Part shown: positions 1-11,159 of the stretch, piece by piece
Layout: each line of letters begins with the position of its first letter
Numbering within the stretch: the stretch's first letter is position 1
DNA from: Camellia lanceoleosa
Lineage: Eukaryota; Streptophyta; Magnoliopsida; Ericales; Theaceae
DNA length: 64,000 nt
Reading direction: 5' to 3'
Assembly: GCA_025200525.1 (NCBI GenBank)
Contig: CM045770.1
Coordinates: forward strand, 136,676,200 to 136,740,199
The notes under the pieces: generated by a model
What the model was told of the DNA's origin: nothing
The model's database searches: none
Seen by the model: only the letters and a program-made list of their open reading frames with translations
Position numbers and translations under genes: made by a program

Positions 1-1113
1 ACAGATATATCAAACTACACCCAACAAACTTTATCTCAAGTCATGGTCCAACACTTAAAATAAACATAAAATCAAAATTGGATCATAAAAATTCTGTTGC
101 GTCAATTTCTCAAACACCGATAAGTCTATGAATTTTATAAATTAAATATTCATCCTTTCATTCTAAAAATTTTGCCCAATATACTAGCTTCAAATGGAAA
201 CATCATATAATTTTTTTTTATAAGTTTCTAAATTGTGAAACTATTTTTAAAAGTTCATAGAATTAGAATCTAAATAAAAAGTTTAATTAGTTATTTATTT
301 ATTTTTCATTGTCATTACAAATCACATGAAATAATTCATATTTTAAATAAATTTCGAATGTGTATTTATAATTTATCCATTTATTTAACTACCTAAAAAA
401 AATAACTCAACATATTTTATCTATAACTTTTTTTTTTTTTTTTTGTGTACATATAATTAACACATAAGCCATTTCATGGTATTAGAAAGGATTTGGGCAT
501 TTTTAAGTTTTTATTTAATTTGAGAGAACGTTTGGATTTAGTAGGTCTATTTTAGAATCGATTTCGATGATTTGAACCGTTCATTTTTTAAAACTCTTTA
601 ATTAAAATATTTATATAAAAAATTAAGATAATTGAATATCAGTAGCTATATATTTAAAACACCTTTGTTTCAAAAAAATAGACGACAAATAATTCTTTAC
701 CAAGCTAAAATAGACGACATATTTGTTTCAAGCTAAAATCTCTGAATAATTCTTTTTGTACTTCTATTTTTTTTCCTATATACTTAAAGAATTATGTAGT
801 GATTGTGTTTTAAAGACAAAAAAACAAAAAAAAAACAAAAAACAAAAAACAAAAACAAAACAAAACAAAAATTGAGGACCTAATATGCAGCTCTATTCCG
901 TTGTTATATTTCCTAAACTTTTTAAGTATAATTATAGAAGTCTTTGAAGTTTGGTATGTATAATCATATAGATTATGATTCCAATTAGAATAAAGTAATT
1001 CTAGGAATAATAATCACAAATTTAAGGAAGCAATACTAATAAATTTTGGTAATGATTTAGAGGATTTAAAAATTACCTTAATTTATATAAATTATATTTC
1101 GAGCTAATCATAG
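1..1113. other. AT-rich non-coding DNA
   Basis: Very AT-rich with short poly-A/T tracts and no open frame of note on either strand. A stretch near 590-650 resembles, in inverted orientation, a stretch of the left palindrome arm near 1800-1850, so old repeat copies may lie here. No gene, promoter or RNA gene can be supported. Confidence 0.7.
812..871. repeat. A-rich simple repeat
   Basis: Purine-rich low-complexity tract of As interrupted by single Cs every four to nine bases (AAAAC-like units). It could be the decayed poly-A tail of a retroposon, but no retroposon body is recognisable beside it. Confidence 0.6.
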
Positions 1114-1212
1114 AATGACATATGTATTTTAAGTGTTATAAAATTCAGAAAAATTTAGAAAATTAGAGTGAGACTTTCAACTTCAAAGAGGCTACAACAT
1201 TTTTACTTATAT

Positions 1213-1214
<2 letters not shown>

Positions 1215-1257
<43 letters not shown>
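1215..1257. repeat. (AAT)n microsatellite
   Basis: About fourteen AAT/TAA units. The corresponding site in the right arm (about 14009-14025) is much shorter, so the tract expanded or shrank after the arms were duplicated. Confidence 0.9.
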
Positions 1258-2013
1258 TGATTTTATCATCTACCAATACTCTATTAATTTAATTATTTAC
1301 ACAAATGATTTGTTCGATAAATTTTACAAAATAAATGATTTGCATATAGAGATAACATGAATTGCGTTGTGATAGAACTATATCACCCGTGCTATGCACA
1401 GGGATAAAATAATATATAATTTATTAAAAACACGATAATTATATTTAAATTTTTTATAATTTGTCTCTCGTAAATAAAATTTTATATATAAGTTTAAGTG
1501 GTTTGTTTCAAATATTTCTTTATTATAACATATAGTATAGATAAATTAAAATTGTTGTATTAACAATTAATAATTAAAATTATGCATTGTTATAAATAAA
1601 TAAAAAAAATGACATAATTCTAATATTTCACTATTTTAGAATAAAAATATGTGAATTTTAAAAATTTGTCATATTGATTCTTGAAAGGGAAATAATTAAA
1701 TACATTTTAAAAACTTAATGAGTCAGAAATAATCATCGTACAAAATAAAATTTCTAAATGTTCTACCATATAATAATAAAATTGGTTGAATACATAACAA
1801 TTAATATCTAGCCATTTTAATTTTTTATATAAATATTTTACCTAATAAGTCATAAAATAAGAATCATTCAAATTATGGAAATTATGATAGACTCCACGGA
1901 TCACACCACCCTCCATATTGTACCACTTTATAGTTTCGTTGCCTTTTGGTGACACCACTACCACCTTTTACCTAATTCTCTTTCAAAACATAGTTTTTGC
2001 CACCTTTCCACAT

Positions 2014-2015
<2 letters not shown>

Positions 2016-2044
<29 letters not shown>
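2016..2044. repeat. (CT)n microsatellite just upstream of the pseudogene start
   Basis: A CT dinucleotide run just before the ATG at 2050. The mirror position in the right arm carries a longer (GA)n(GT)n tract at about 13181-13251. In the parent gene such a tract would lie in the 5' leader. Confidence 0.9.
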
Positions 2045-2048
<4 letters not shown>

Positions 2049-2049
2049 C

Positions 2050-2763
2050 ATGATCGAGTCATAGAATTCCACTTCCAAGCGTTACTTCGGCATCCTCCGC
2101 TGTCTCTTCTACACCTACAACCTCCCAATCCACCCATCCGATCTCATCACCAACCCCACCACCACCACCACCTTCGAAAACCCAAAAAAGATTTCAAAAC
2201 CCAAGTTAAGACCCCAGGAGTAGTCGCAATACTCATGGGTCTAGTCAGAACATCACTATCGTTTCGCAAAGTTCCAACCTTTCTCTAACAACAATGCTTC
2301 GACAAAGTAGGTGGAAATGTAAGGAACAAAATGGGTTTGAGTTCCAACATGGGTTCGAAAGATTTGAAGCAAAAAGAGATGAAAACATAGAGAAACAGAG
2401 AGAATTTAAGAGAAACAAAGTATGAAAACAAGATGAAAGTTTTTAGAAGAAAGGAAGATCAGTCAAATAGGGTCTGTGGAAATTGTTCTTTGAAGGTTGA
2501 CAATGTTAATTTGGATCGTAAGAATAAGGTTGTTGTTGCTCAGCGACAACCTCGTGAAAGTTTGAGAGCGAAAAAAAGTGGAGTTAAAAATGTGAATCAA
2601 AAGGAAACATGGAGTAAATCGAAGATTAAGAATAAGAAAAAGAGTCGAAACAACATAGCTAAGAAAGTCCAATAACCCGTGTGTGTTTCAGAGAATTCGA
2701 CTCCTGTTTCGGTTCTTGATCTTCATCATCACAGTTTGAGTCCTCATCATAAGTCTACGTCAG
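2050..2763 (+). pseudogene. Decayed first exon of a TRM/DUF4378-type protein gene (left copy)
   Basis: Starting at ATG 2050, a broken frame encodes features of the plant TRM (TON1-recruiting motif)/DUF3741-DUF4378 family: a GILR-C-L segment near the N-terminus, then PGVVAILMGL (the family's ARLMGL-type motif, here with Ile for Arg), a basic Lys/Arg-rich stretch (2433-2675 is open for 80 codons), and ENSTPVSVLD, a motif typical of these proteins. It ends at a plausible donor (CAG|GTTTGT at 2763/2764). It is disabled: the fifth codon is TAG where the right copy has CAA, and further stops lie in the middle. TRM proteins are associated with cortical microtubules and cell shape; assignment to a subgroup is not possible. 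Family call by motif memory only. Confidence 0.65.
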
Positions 2764-3757
2764 GTTTGTTTTTGGAATGACTATGTACTTTTTTTATACT
2801 TTGTTTGGTAGTTTATGTATTTTAATTTGTTTCGTTTTGGTTTTTCATGTTTTCGAAAACAGGAACTGTTGCGTTCCAATTTTTACCAAAAAATATTGTC
2901 CTGTTATAGCCAAGTCTGACTAACTTCATGCAATTATTCTTTTCATCTTTGATCTATGAAAACACATCATTCAGTTTTTTTAAAAAAAGTCTAATTTTAG
3001 AGTAGAGCATTTTTTTTCTTTTTCTTTTTTGTGTAAAGAAAATTTTTAAAAATTAAAAGTACTTATAAAGTTACACAAACACAATTAGATATGAGTAAAT
3101 TTAGGATTTAGAAAAATAAATCCAATTCCTTAAATTTTAACTCACCGGTAATTAATATTTTTTCATCAACAATTTGTTATTCATATGGATTGAAAAAAAT
3201 TTATCTATATTAGTTCAATGTGATAAATAAAATTTGTAAAATTTATTATATTTTTTAAAAAAAACCTTAAGTTGGTCAATGTAATTTACCAACAAATTTT
3301 TGTACATAAAATTTCACAGTAGTGATATATCTTGTAAGACATTTTCATTTCAAATTAGAACATTTATTATTGTACATTTGAATTTAAAAATATAACTGTT
3401 ACATTATTCTGAATAAATTTTATATATAAAATCTTTGTATGTAAATCAAATTTTTTTACTAAAAAACTGAAGGTTTCAAAAAATAAAAATTCAAAACAAT
3501 TTGACAAACGAGTTTATTTTCAAAAAATGAAAACAATAATACGAGGTATCATCATCATTCAAGCTTGTAGTCTTATTTTGTATGTTTGTAACAGGATGCA
3601 CGAAGGTGTGGGGTTTGATTTAAAAAATTTGCAAATATGATATTTTTTTTTTTTTTTTAATTCTTTCATGCGATTTGGTAACAATGCATATCCCTATTTT
3701 TCTTCAGAAAATTAGAATTGATCTTTTTTAGAAAAATTTATTTTAAATTTTGATCTT
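2764..3757 (+). other. Intron-like or flanking AT-rich part of left arm
   Basis: Follows the pseudogene donor site. Contains T-rich and A-rich tracts and no open frame. It is preserved in inverted form at about 11190-12460, so it was part of the duplicated unit. Confidence 0.6.
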
Positions 3758-4028
3758 GTAACAACCCTAATTTTTTGTAAGTTATTATTTATTATTATTT
3801 TATTTTATTTTTGATTTTATTAATTGTGTGATTACATGAGAATTTAATGGATTGTTTAGTTAATTTAATGTGATATTTAATTAGTGTAATGTGATATTTA
3901 ATTATATATATATATGATATATTTATAGTTGTTGTAGTTATTTAATAAAATAAAATACAATATACGGTCAAATTAGGTTATAATAAATTGGGTTATGTTG
4001 GATTTGGGGCGCGTATACGTTTTTCTTT

Positions 4029-4146
4029 AGTCATTCTTTACATATGTTGTACTGATAGGAAATTAGGTTACAAAACCTTCTGCTGCGGGCTTTCTTCCAT
4101 CATTCTTTATATATGTTGTATTGATAGGAAATTAGGTTACAAAACC
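4029..4146 (+). repeat. Two direct copies, 68-bp period
   Basis: A block of about 47 bp containing TGATAGGAAATTAGGTTACA occurs twice (about 4031-4077 and 4099-4145) with few differences. It sits just before the GAGA-rich leader. Confidence 0.8.
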
Positions 4147-4432
4147 AAGAGTATTCTGTTGCGGGAGAGAAAACCGAGAGAGAGAGAGATTAATCAACAA
4201 AGAGAGCCGAAAAAGAGAGAAACAGTGGAGAGAAAATCATGATTTTCTTATGGTGAAAGGTCACTAGATCGAGCATCATAGGCTCCGATTCACGATCTGG
4301 TTCTCTGCATCTTGGCTCAAAGCTCTCGATCAGTCCGATTTGAAGATTAATTTTGTGAGTCCTTCTCTGATTTTTTGATTTTGTTTATATACAAACTCAG
4401 ATCTGTATCTACGATCTCAAATCTGTTTGATA

Positions 4433-4575
4433 TATATATATATATACTAATTTATGTCTATTGATCGCGATCGATTTTTAGTCTATTGATCGATTTTTAG
4501 GCTAATCTCGATTGATTGATTTTTAATTTATTGATCGCGATCGAACACTCTTCTCTGGATTTGATCGATTGATTG
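4433..4575 (+). repeat. Cluster of TTGATCGCGATCGA-type palindromes
   Basis: The motif TTGATCGCGATCGA occurs twice (near 4461 and 4539), with several shortened forms (TTGATCGATT, CGATTGATTGATT) between and around them. It is a local array of short palindromic motifs. Function unknown. Confidence 0.6.
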
Positions 4576-5470
4576 CTTTCGTTCAGATCTGTAAGTTTTA
4601 GTCCCGATGCGCATATTAATATCCTCAAACCGACTCTATTTCTGACTCGTTCGTGGTGATCCTTGCGTTTGTGCTTTGTATGCAATTCTAGGGTTAGTCT
4701 ATTGAGGCTAATCTCTATTGCGTTTGTGTACAGAGTCACAGAACCACCATCACAACCATACTATGTCAATCTTTGCAGCAGCAATGTCTCTCTTCCTCAC
4801 AATGGGTTTTGTGCACTGCAGACACCTGATTTCCACTCTGGTGAGTCTTCTTTGATTCCCTCCTTCCTTACTTTGCTTATGATCTTTCTGGCCCTGTCGT
4901 TTGTGCATTTGGGTTTTTCTGCTACTTTTCATAAATTGGTTTCCACTATTTCTTGTGTTCAATTTTTCTTTTGCAAACATGGATTAATGCAAACCCTTTT
5001 TTCTTTCACCACTTTTCATGTATTGCTTCAAAGTTCTTGTAGCTATTTTACACGCACATAATCTAATTACAGAAGATTGTGTCCAATATTGTGATTGAAT
5101 TTTGTGCATTTAAAAATTGTCAAGTTATTGCTTCTATACAAGGATTAATGCAGCAAACACTCTCTTTCAAACTAGTTTGGCAAGGATTATTGAATCTATC
5201 TCATTGCTCCATTTCTATATATTTGATTACTTGATCAAATGATTATAAATGTGTTCACAATGAAGAATCAGATTTTAAAATGATCTAAATATAACATAAA
5301 ACGATAAATATTTGTAAGTTAATTTTCTATAAATTTGACAAAATCATGATTTTTTAATGTGTATCAATTTTCATGTCCTTTGTTTATAGTGTTGTATGTT
5401 CTTGGTGTAGCTTATTGATGAAATAAATACATTGCACTATGTATTTGACTCATCAACTATTGACTCTCAG

Positions 5471-5631
5471 CCTTTGTTTTGAAACACCCTCCTGTTGCCA
5501 GTGCTGTTTTTGGAGCAACAAAGTTGTGGCAGCTGCAAAAAGTCCTGGATGCATGCAAGATGGAGCTTAATCCTGAAATCATTGCAGATATTGACAAGGT
5601 TCATACAACATACCCAAATCCTTGCCCCTAA
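5471..5631 (+). pseudogene. Last exon of a Tas-like aldo/keto reductase (gene fragment)
   Basis: After a CTCTCAG acceptor, 53 codons read open to a TAA at 5629-5631. The peptide includes VASAVFGATKLWQLQ and ends YPNPCP. This matches what I know of the C-terminus of the Tas-like aldo/keto reductases (NADPH-dependent oxidoreductases; E. coli Tas ends similarly, with a GAT...L segment and a ...HQVYTYPAP tail). The GAT-x-x-x-QL segment is part of the cofactor-binding end of the barrel. No catalytic Asp/Tyr/Lys/His exons are recognisable upstream, so this is an isolated 3' exon. It may be a captured fragment or the remnant of a gene destroyed by insertions. Confidence 0.65.
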
Positions 5632-7169
5632 TCCACCTTGATATATTTTTTTCCTTTCTCATTCAGGAATTTTGGTAATTTGTTTGTCATTTGATCTGTG
5701 CATAGGCATATGAATTATTGTTGTACTGACTATTGCAGCACACAATTGATATGCATCATATGGAAACTTTGTAAGTCCTTAAAAGTATTTATTTTTCTAA
5801 TCAAAATATAGATGTATAAGTATAATGATATGCACCATATTGTTAGATGTTTTGAGTTTGAAAGTCGATACCACTTGCATCCTTTAAAGACTGTCTCGGT
5901 TTCACCCTTCCCATTATTGAACTGGGCAGCCTCCTAAATCTTGAATGTCATCCTCTGCAGTAGTTTGATAGTTATTTTTTGGTGCTTTGAATAGAGTAGT
6001 TCTTATCGGGGCTTGCTGGCTTTTACCTTTCTCATGTTTGGTATCGTTTTTCTTGGTTTTTTTTTTTTTTGGGAAAAATATTTTTAAATAATGTCCAGCT
6101 TAGTTACAGCTTGGAATATGGAGAATTGTAAGCCAGGGAGTCCCATACAAATACTAACTTTTTTGTTTGTCTTGGTTAAGCATTTGTCGCTAGTTCATGG
6201 AGGCTAATGTTGACTGAGCATTGTCTGGAGTTTTCTTGATGGTCCCACCCGCAACATATATGGAGTCAAATGTTGATTGAGGCTCTCTCTGTGATTCTTG
6301 GAAGTTTCTGTTGAATAGCATGTAAAAGGTGAAATAAAATAAAAGTAAATGAAATATAAGTTAATATAAATGATAAATAAGTGTGAACATTACACAAAAA
6401 TGTTTGTTGGTCCATCACTTTAATCAACATTGACTTCATATTTTTGAATGGATGTGGTTCTGTACAGTACAGGTTCTGTGAGTGTTTGTTTTTTACAAAA
6501 GAGGAATACAGATATTAATCTGTTACTGATGTGTGTGTTTTCCCAGTTCCATTGATCATTGCACTTGAGTTAAGTCTGTCTTTGTTAAAAGCCCATGTTC
6601 ACTCCTCTTTTGTACATGTGGTAATTGATCTATGCTGTACTTGACCATATCTTTTTAGACATTTTTCTTTCCTTTGATCTTTGATTGATGCCATGCCACT
6701 GACTGCTGCTTCGAAGTTTCCTGAATGTATTCATTTTTATTTTTTTGCTATTCCATCTTATCTTGTAATACCACTATCTTATCATAACATTCTCCTTGTA
6801 GCTACACATTATTTGAATAGATTTGAGTGTGTGGACAGTGGGTTACTGGTCTCAATAGATATCAGCACTCTTGTTGTTTACTGGTCTCAATGTTATTTTG
6901 GTATCAACCATTACTCCAGTCTATGGTTTTGTCTGCTTTCTTCCATACTGGGACAGAAGGGTATGTTTCCTATCTTTACGTTTTGGGCCAACAAAATACT
7001 TCATGCTTTGTAAGTAATTGCATTGGAAAGAACCAAATCATGCACCCACTGCCACTCTGCATAGGAAGATGGTCTACTGACTACTCTGCCTCTTTGAGTG
7101 CTGATTTAGGGAACAGTTTTTACCTCTTTGGCTTAAGTTTTCAATCACGAAGATTTATAGGTCGAAGGA
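5632..7169. other. Intron/UTR-like sequence without a supported gene
   Basis: T-rich, intron-like DNA following the reductase exon. One exon-like piece is visible at about 5740-5775 (acceptor TTGCAG, donor GTAAGT), and another acceptor lies at about 7881 followed by an open stretch to a TAA near 7939. I cannot identify a protein for these pieces. Short frames of 60-145 codons here show no recognisable domain. Confidence 0.4.
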
Positions 7170-7207
7170 TATATATGTGTGTGTGTGTGTGTGCACGCGC
7201 GCGCGCT
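7170..7207. repeat. Alternating purine-pyrimidine tract (AT)n(GT)n(GC)n
   Basis: An uninterrupted run of about 38 bp of alternating purines and pyrimidines: ATATAT, then GTGTGT, then CACGCGCGCGCGC. Such tracts are the classic sequence type for left-handed Z-DNA. Confidence 0.85.
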
Positions 7208-8629
7208 TTTTTCCAATTTATGTCTATAAAATATATTTATTTTATTCTAGTGCAAGAAAAATAGTCATACATTATTCCACCCACCTTGTTCTTTCCTTAG
7301 TGTTGTTAAAATGCTGTTGTTCCTTGAATGATATCACTTCCTTCCCACATTTTTTATAATAAAAAAAGAAATGGATAAAAAGTAATAATCGTAGCACTCT
7401 ATTTTGAGCTTGTATTTCCACTACAAATAATTAGAACTTCGCTTTTTGCTGGGAACCGTGCTACCAGATTGTTGGTTTGTAGGGATTTGTGATTTCTGGA
7501 ATCTGGATCATTGTAATTTGTTGCTTTTGGTGTTTTATTTCCTTTCTCCAATCTTGTTGTAAGGTGTGCAAAACTAATGAATACTTCTATTCATGCTACT
7601 AGGACTCCATGAAGTTACTGGATACATCATTTCATTGTTTCCTTCGTTCTATTTTTCATTTTTTAAAAATCCCTTCTTTTCTATTTATTAAACTATATCA
7701 TTTCTATGTGAAGCAAGATTTTTTTGGTCACTATGCGAAGCAACTTATTTGAAGCTAACTCAAGCTTCCTTTTTCATTTCAATTTAATGGGAATCCATAT
7801 TTACCTGTCCATTGGTTGATATGTCTGTTAGGTAATTTATTTATGATTTTTCATGCTAATTTTTTATATTGGATTCATTCAGAGAGAACGCTGTCATCTA
7901 GAACGCAAAGCTATTTTGGCAAAGGGATCTGAATCAACCTAAATGGATCTCCCCATGTTAAGAGCTAGGAGATAACAGGATCTTTGGTTAGTGTTTATAG
8001 CTTGTTTTTGTTGATCACATAATGACCCTAATATATGAAGAGGTAGGAAAAAGAAGCCTTTGTTTGTTCACCTCTTGAATTTTGTAGCTCATATTATATC
8101 TTTCAGTTGGGGGCAGCATGATATTCTCCAGGAAAATTTGGCACACATAGTTATACATGTCTAGCTGAAATAACTGTTTTCATGCAATGTTGTTATGACT
8201 ATTTGATGACTAAGCTTGGTAATCATTTTTAGAAAGGTTTAAATTTTGTAATTGGTGCTAATGATTGCACTTTTTTTTGTCTAGCTGAAATACTGTTTTC
8301 ATGCAACTGCTTGTGATTGCACTTTTTTTTGTTTTATTCCTCTATGTTGCTTATTACCTCATATTTGGAAGTTTGCTTATCCTCACCCTTGTATTGTTCT
8401 TGTTTGCTCTCAATGAATTACTTGCCCAAAAAAATGTTTAGCTTTTTTTGGGTGTGGGATATGTACATTTTTTTTTTCTTCCCAAGTGATTAAAAAAATT
8501 AAGACCAGTGAATTAATGTTGTATTTGCTATTTGAATGGGAGTTATTATTTCATATTAGCGTTATTTTTCAGTTTTATTACAGGTTTTTTTAGTTCAAGC
8601 ACATACAATTAGCATAATTTTTTTTTCCC
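7208..8629. other. Non-coding interior of the insertion
   Basis: T-rich sequence with a short duplication: GTCTAGCTGAAATA-CTGTTTTCATGCAA occurs near 8160 and again near 8280. No domain or convincing open frame is seen. Confidence 0.5.
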
Positions 8630-8880
8630 AAAAAAAGAGGCTGTCACAGTGTTTTTAAAAGCATTGCTAAATATCATACAAACGGTTGGACTTTTTAGAA
8701 AGAGATACGGTGGCATTTTAAAAACATCGTTAAATAGCATGTTGTTGTTAGTAGAACTTTTAGCGGCGTTTTTAGAAAACGTCACCTATAGTAATATAGC
8801 GATGTTTTTAAAGTGATATAAAGTTATAGTGATGGCCGCATTTTTGACGTTTTGTGCTGAACTTCACAAAAGGATTTGAT
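8630..8880. mobile_element. CACTA-like subterminal repeat fragment
   Basis: Contains several degenerate units of a GGCGTTTTTAGAAAACG type (near 8700-8730, 8760-8790 and 8795-8860). Repeats of this style, GCGGCGTTTTT and its complement in variable copies, are typical of the subterminal regions of plant CACTA (En/Spm) DNA transposons. No TIR (CACTA...) or transposase is seen, so at best this is one end of a deleted element. Confidence 0.4.
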
Positions 8881-9071
8881 GGCATTTTTGAGACTTATAT
8901 GTTGCTTAAACCCTCATTTCCAGCAATGAGAGGAGAAAAAAAAGAAAAGAAAAAAAGAATAGAGTTAGGGTTTTGTTTTGATGGTTTCATTAATTTTCTA
9001 AATATTTCTTTGATCTTCAAAAAAATATTGGGAGTGCAAAATTCACTTTTCTTGATTTATGTTTAATTTGT

Positions 9072-9395
9072 TGTTTTTGTTTATATATTTTTATTTATTT
9101 GATGTTAATTTGATTTTGTATTTACATGAAAATGATGGATTGATTTTAATTATTTTGGTTAGTTGTGTGTGCAAGGTTTAGGATTTTTTTATGTATTTAT
9201 TTTATGATTGTAATCACATTCATGATTATATGGAATTGGAATAAACTAAGAATCCATAGATATTGGTTATATGATGGATTGATTCATTGTTTTTATTTAT
9301 TTGATATTGGTTTGATTTTGTATTTGTATGTAGATGATGGATTGATCTCATTATTTGGTTAGATGTGTATGTAAGGTTTAGGGTTTTTGTTAAAT
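9072..9395 (+). repeat. Two direct copies of a ~110-bp unit
   Basis: A unit running TTTTTATTTATTTGAT...GATGGATTGAT...GTTAG-TGTG-GT-AAGGTTTAGG is present at about 9072-9190 and again at about 9282-9395, about 210 bp apart and somewhat diverged. Confidence 0.7.
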
Positions 9396-9867
9396 TTTGG
9401 GGCGTGACTTTGAGTTTTTGGAGTCTGGCTGTACGATATTTTAAAATAAATTTAGCATTTTAGATGAGATTCATAATTTTGTTCTTATTGCATGTTGTTT
9501 CAATTCATTGTTTTATTTGGTTTTGGTGATTTGAAATCCTGCATACAGAGTTTGCTTATATCTATGTGCATGGTAATATGTATATTTATCTCTGTGCATA
9601 GTATATGTATTTGTTATCTTGGAATGATCATTTTGGAAAAGGCAGATTCAAAGACAAAAGTTATCTCTGTGCACCACTGAGGAAGATTTGGTACGTTTGA
9701 TTTCATATTTTGTATCTATATTTGAGCTTTATGATTTAAAGTTATGAATTTTTCACATTGACTTTTGAATAGTCATTGCGAAAGCAAAGCAATGCCCACT
9801 TTTGTGATGTGTCAAACACTCAATAGTGGTTCTTTTTCATCTAGTTATATCAAATTTGTGAATTTAA

Positions 9868-10004
9868 GGGTTGGTTTGGGGTTTCTTAAAAAAGTGTATT
9901 TTGTCTTTTTACGAAAAGATGTGCAGAAAAGTAGAGAGGTGATGTGATGAAAAAAAGATAAAAAAATAAAAAGATAAATTATATAGTGTATGCCAAACCA
10001 ACCC
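9868..10004. mobile_element. Tourist-like MITE (PIF/Harbinger type), left arm only
   Basis: 137 bp with terminal inverted repeats GGGTTGGTTTGG...CCAAACCAACCC and an exact TAA target duplication (9865-9867 and 10005-10007). The mirror site in the right arm (about 10590-10610) has the empty sequence with a single TAA. TAA/TTA duplications are the hallmark of PIF/Harbinger elements. Non-coding; moved by a transposase encoded elsewhere. Confidence 0.9.
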
Positions 10005-10027
10005 TAAATTTCATTTTGCATATGCAG

Positions 10028-10283
10028 TTCTCATGTGAGTTATGGAGTATCTCTTCTAGAGGAGTTACTGGCACCCTAATAAATAAGTTATTAGCAGAAG
10101 AGATGTCAAAAGAAACGAAGTCCAAGAGACGGCCATCGAGTGTTATTGCCATATTGATGGGTCTTGATGTGATGTCTTCTCAGCAGCCTCTTCATAGACA
10201 ACGTAAAGAGTTCTCGAAAACTTATCAACAATGGACAACATCAGTATCATTGCAAAGGGATGGAAAACCATATGAACGCCGAT
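10028..10283 (+). pseudogene. TRM/DUF4378-type internal exon fragment (left copy)
   Basis: After a TATGCAG acceptor the frame encodes a piece with SKRRPSSVIAILMGLDVM followed by SSQQPLHRQ. This is the LMGLD motif region of a TRM/DUF3741-type protein, different from the exon at 2050-2763, which has its own LMGL motif. The ATG-initiated part is open to 10306. An in-frame continuity with the exon at 2050 cannot be shown. The inverted copy lies at 10325-10575. Probably a piece of a second, related gene. Confidence 0.6.
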
Positions 10284-10324
10284 CAAATAGGAAACCATCT
10301 GGATGAAACAAGAAAACCATATTC

Positions 10325-10575
10325 ATCGGTATTCATATGGTTTTTCATCCATTTACGATGATACTGATGCAGTCCATTGTCGATAAGTTTTCGAGAACTC
10401 TTTAGGTTGTCTGTGAAGAGGTTGCTGAGGAGGCATCCTATCAAGACCCATCAAGCTGGAAATAACACTCGGTGGCTGTGTCTTGGACTCCATTTCTTTT
10501 AACATTTCTTCTACTAATAACTTCTTTATGGGGTGCCAGTAACTCGTCTAGAAGAGCTACTTCATCACATGAGAA
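10325..10575 (-). pseudogene. TRM/DUF4378-type internal exon fragment (right copy)
   Basis: Mirror of 10028-10283. After a GTATGCAG acceptor (10576-10578 on the minus strand) the frame encodes PPSVISSLMGLDRM followed by PPQQPLHRQ. The two copies differ at several residues, and this copy keeps the PPQQP form. Short and without continuing exons toward the palindrome centre. Confidence 0.6.
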
Positions 10576-10984
10576 CTGCATACACAAAATGAAATTTAAA
10601 TTCATAAATTTAGTATAACCAGATGAACAAGAACCATTATTGAGTGTTTGACACATTTCAAAAACAGCATTGCTTTGCTTTCGCAATGACTATTCAAAAG
10701 TCAATGCGAAAAATTATTAACTTCAAATTATAAAGTTCAAATATAGATACAAAATATGAAATTAACATATCAAATTTTACTCAATGGTGCCACCGCTGTA
10801 AGAACTATGATCTGATGCTAATTTTGGTATACTTCTTTGTCTTTGAGTCTGCTTGTTTCCTGGATGATCATTCAAAGATTACATATTCATATTACTATGC
10901 ACAAAGATGTAAGCAAATAAAACAATGAATTGAAATAACATGCAATAGGAAGAACAAAATTATGTATCTCATTTAAAATGCTAA

Positions 10985-11159
10985 GGCCAAGTTTGGGAAG
11001 ACTACTAAATAAGTGCACTTTTTGATTTTTTATGAAATATGGGTTGGGTTTGAAGTGATATGTTAGAGAGGTGATGTGACTTAAATAAGATGATGTAACT
11101 TAAATAGGATAGTGACTTTTTGACTTTTTAGATTTTTTTTGAGGATGCCAAACTTGGCC
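10985..11159. mobile_element. Tourist-like MITE (PIF/Harbinger type), right arm only
   Basis: 175 bp with terminal inverted repeats GGCCAAGTTTGG...CCAAACTTGGCC and an exact TAA target duplication (10982-10984 and 11160-11162). The mirror site in the left arm near 9450 reads straight through with one TAA, so this element arrived after the arms were duplicated. Confidence 0.92.

Larger units (their letters stand above)
1114..3757 (+). repeat. Outer left arm of a giant inverted repeat
   Basis: This segment matches the reverse complement of about 11190-14118 along its length. Examples are the AATGACATATGTATTTTA stretch at the outer end (matched near 14095-14118), the block near 1385-1500 (matched near 13780-13880), and the block near 3490-3757 (matched near 11190-11480). 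Differences are scattered substitutions and small indels, plus a 263-bp MITE present only on the right. The arm carries one copy of a decayed TRM-type first exon. Homology stops at 3757, where foreign DNA is inserted, and resumes at 9417. Confidence 0.85.
3758..4600 (+). mobile_element. Gypsy-type LTR-like fragment
   Basis: Starts TGTAACAACCC, followed by an AT-rich stretch, a TTTATATATG box near 4107-4117, a purine-rich GAGA leader (about 4170-4240), and GT-rich sequence compatible with a spliced leader. This order resembles the U3-R part of a plant Ty3/Gypsy LTR. The 3' end cannot be placed and no internal retrotransposon domains follow. It could instead be a host promoter and 5' leader. 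Confidence 0.4.
3758..9416. mobile_element. Composite foreign insertion splitting the left palindrome arm
   Basis: The right arm shows what the left arm looked like before insertion: sequence matching the left side up to 3757 is there followed directly by sequence matching 9417 onward. The inserted DNA begins TGTAACAACCCTAA, a start typical of plant Gypsy LTRs, but I find no matching LTR end and no clean target duplication at 9416. Inside are a short direct repeat, an aldo/keto reductase exon, a Z-DNA-prone tract and CACTA-like repeats. It is probably a compound of several events. The boundaries are good to a few bases on the left and about ten on the right. Confidence 0.7.
9417..10304 (+). 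repeat. Inner left arm of the giant inverted repeat
   Basis: Matches the reverse complement of 10305-11190 once the two Tourist-like MITEs (one in each arm) are removed. For example, the stretch at 9750-9867 with GAATAGTCATTGCGAAAGCA is mirrored at 10600-10695. The symmetry centre is near 10304 with only about 40 bp of unmatched spacer, so this is nearly a perfect head-to-head junction. Confidence 0.85.

Noticed and set aside
6827..7264. 145-codon frame in the left-arm insertion as a gene
   Set aside because: It runs through the (GT)n(GC)n tract, has no recognisable domain, and lies in intron-like T-rich DNA.
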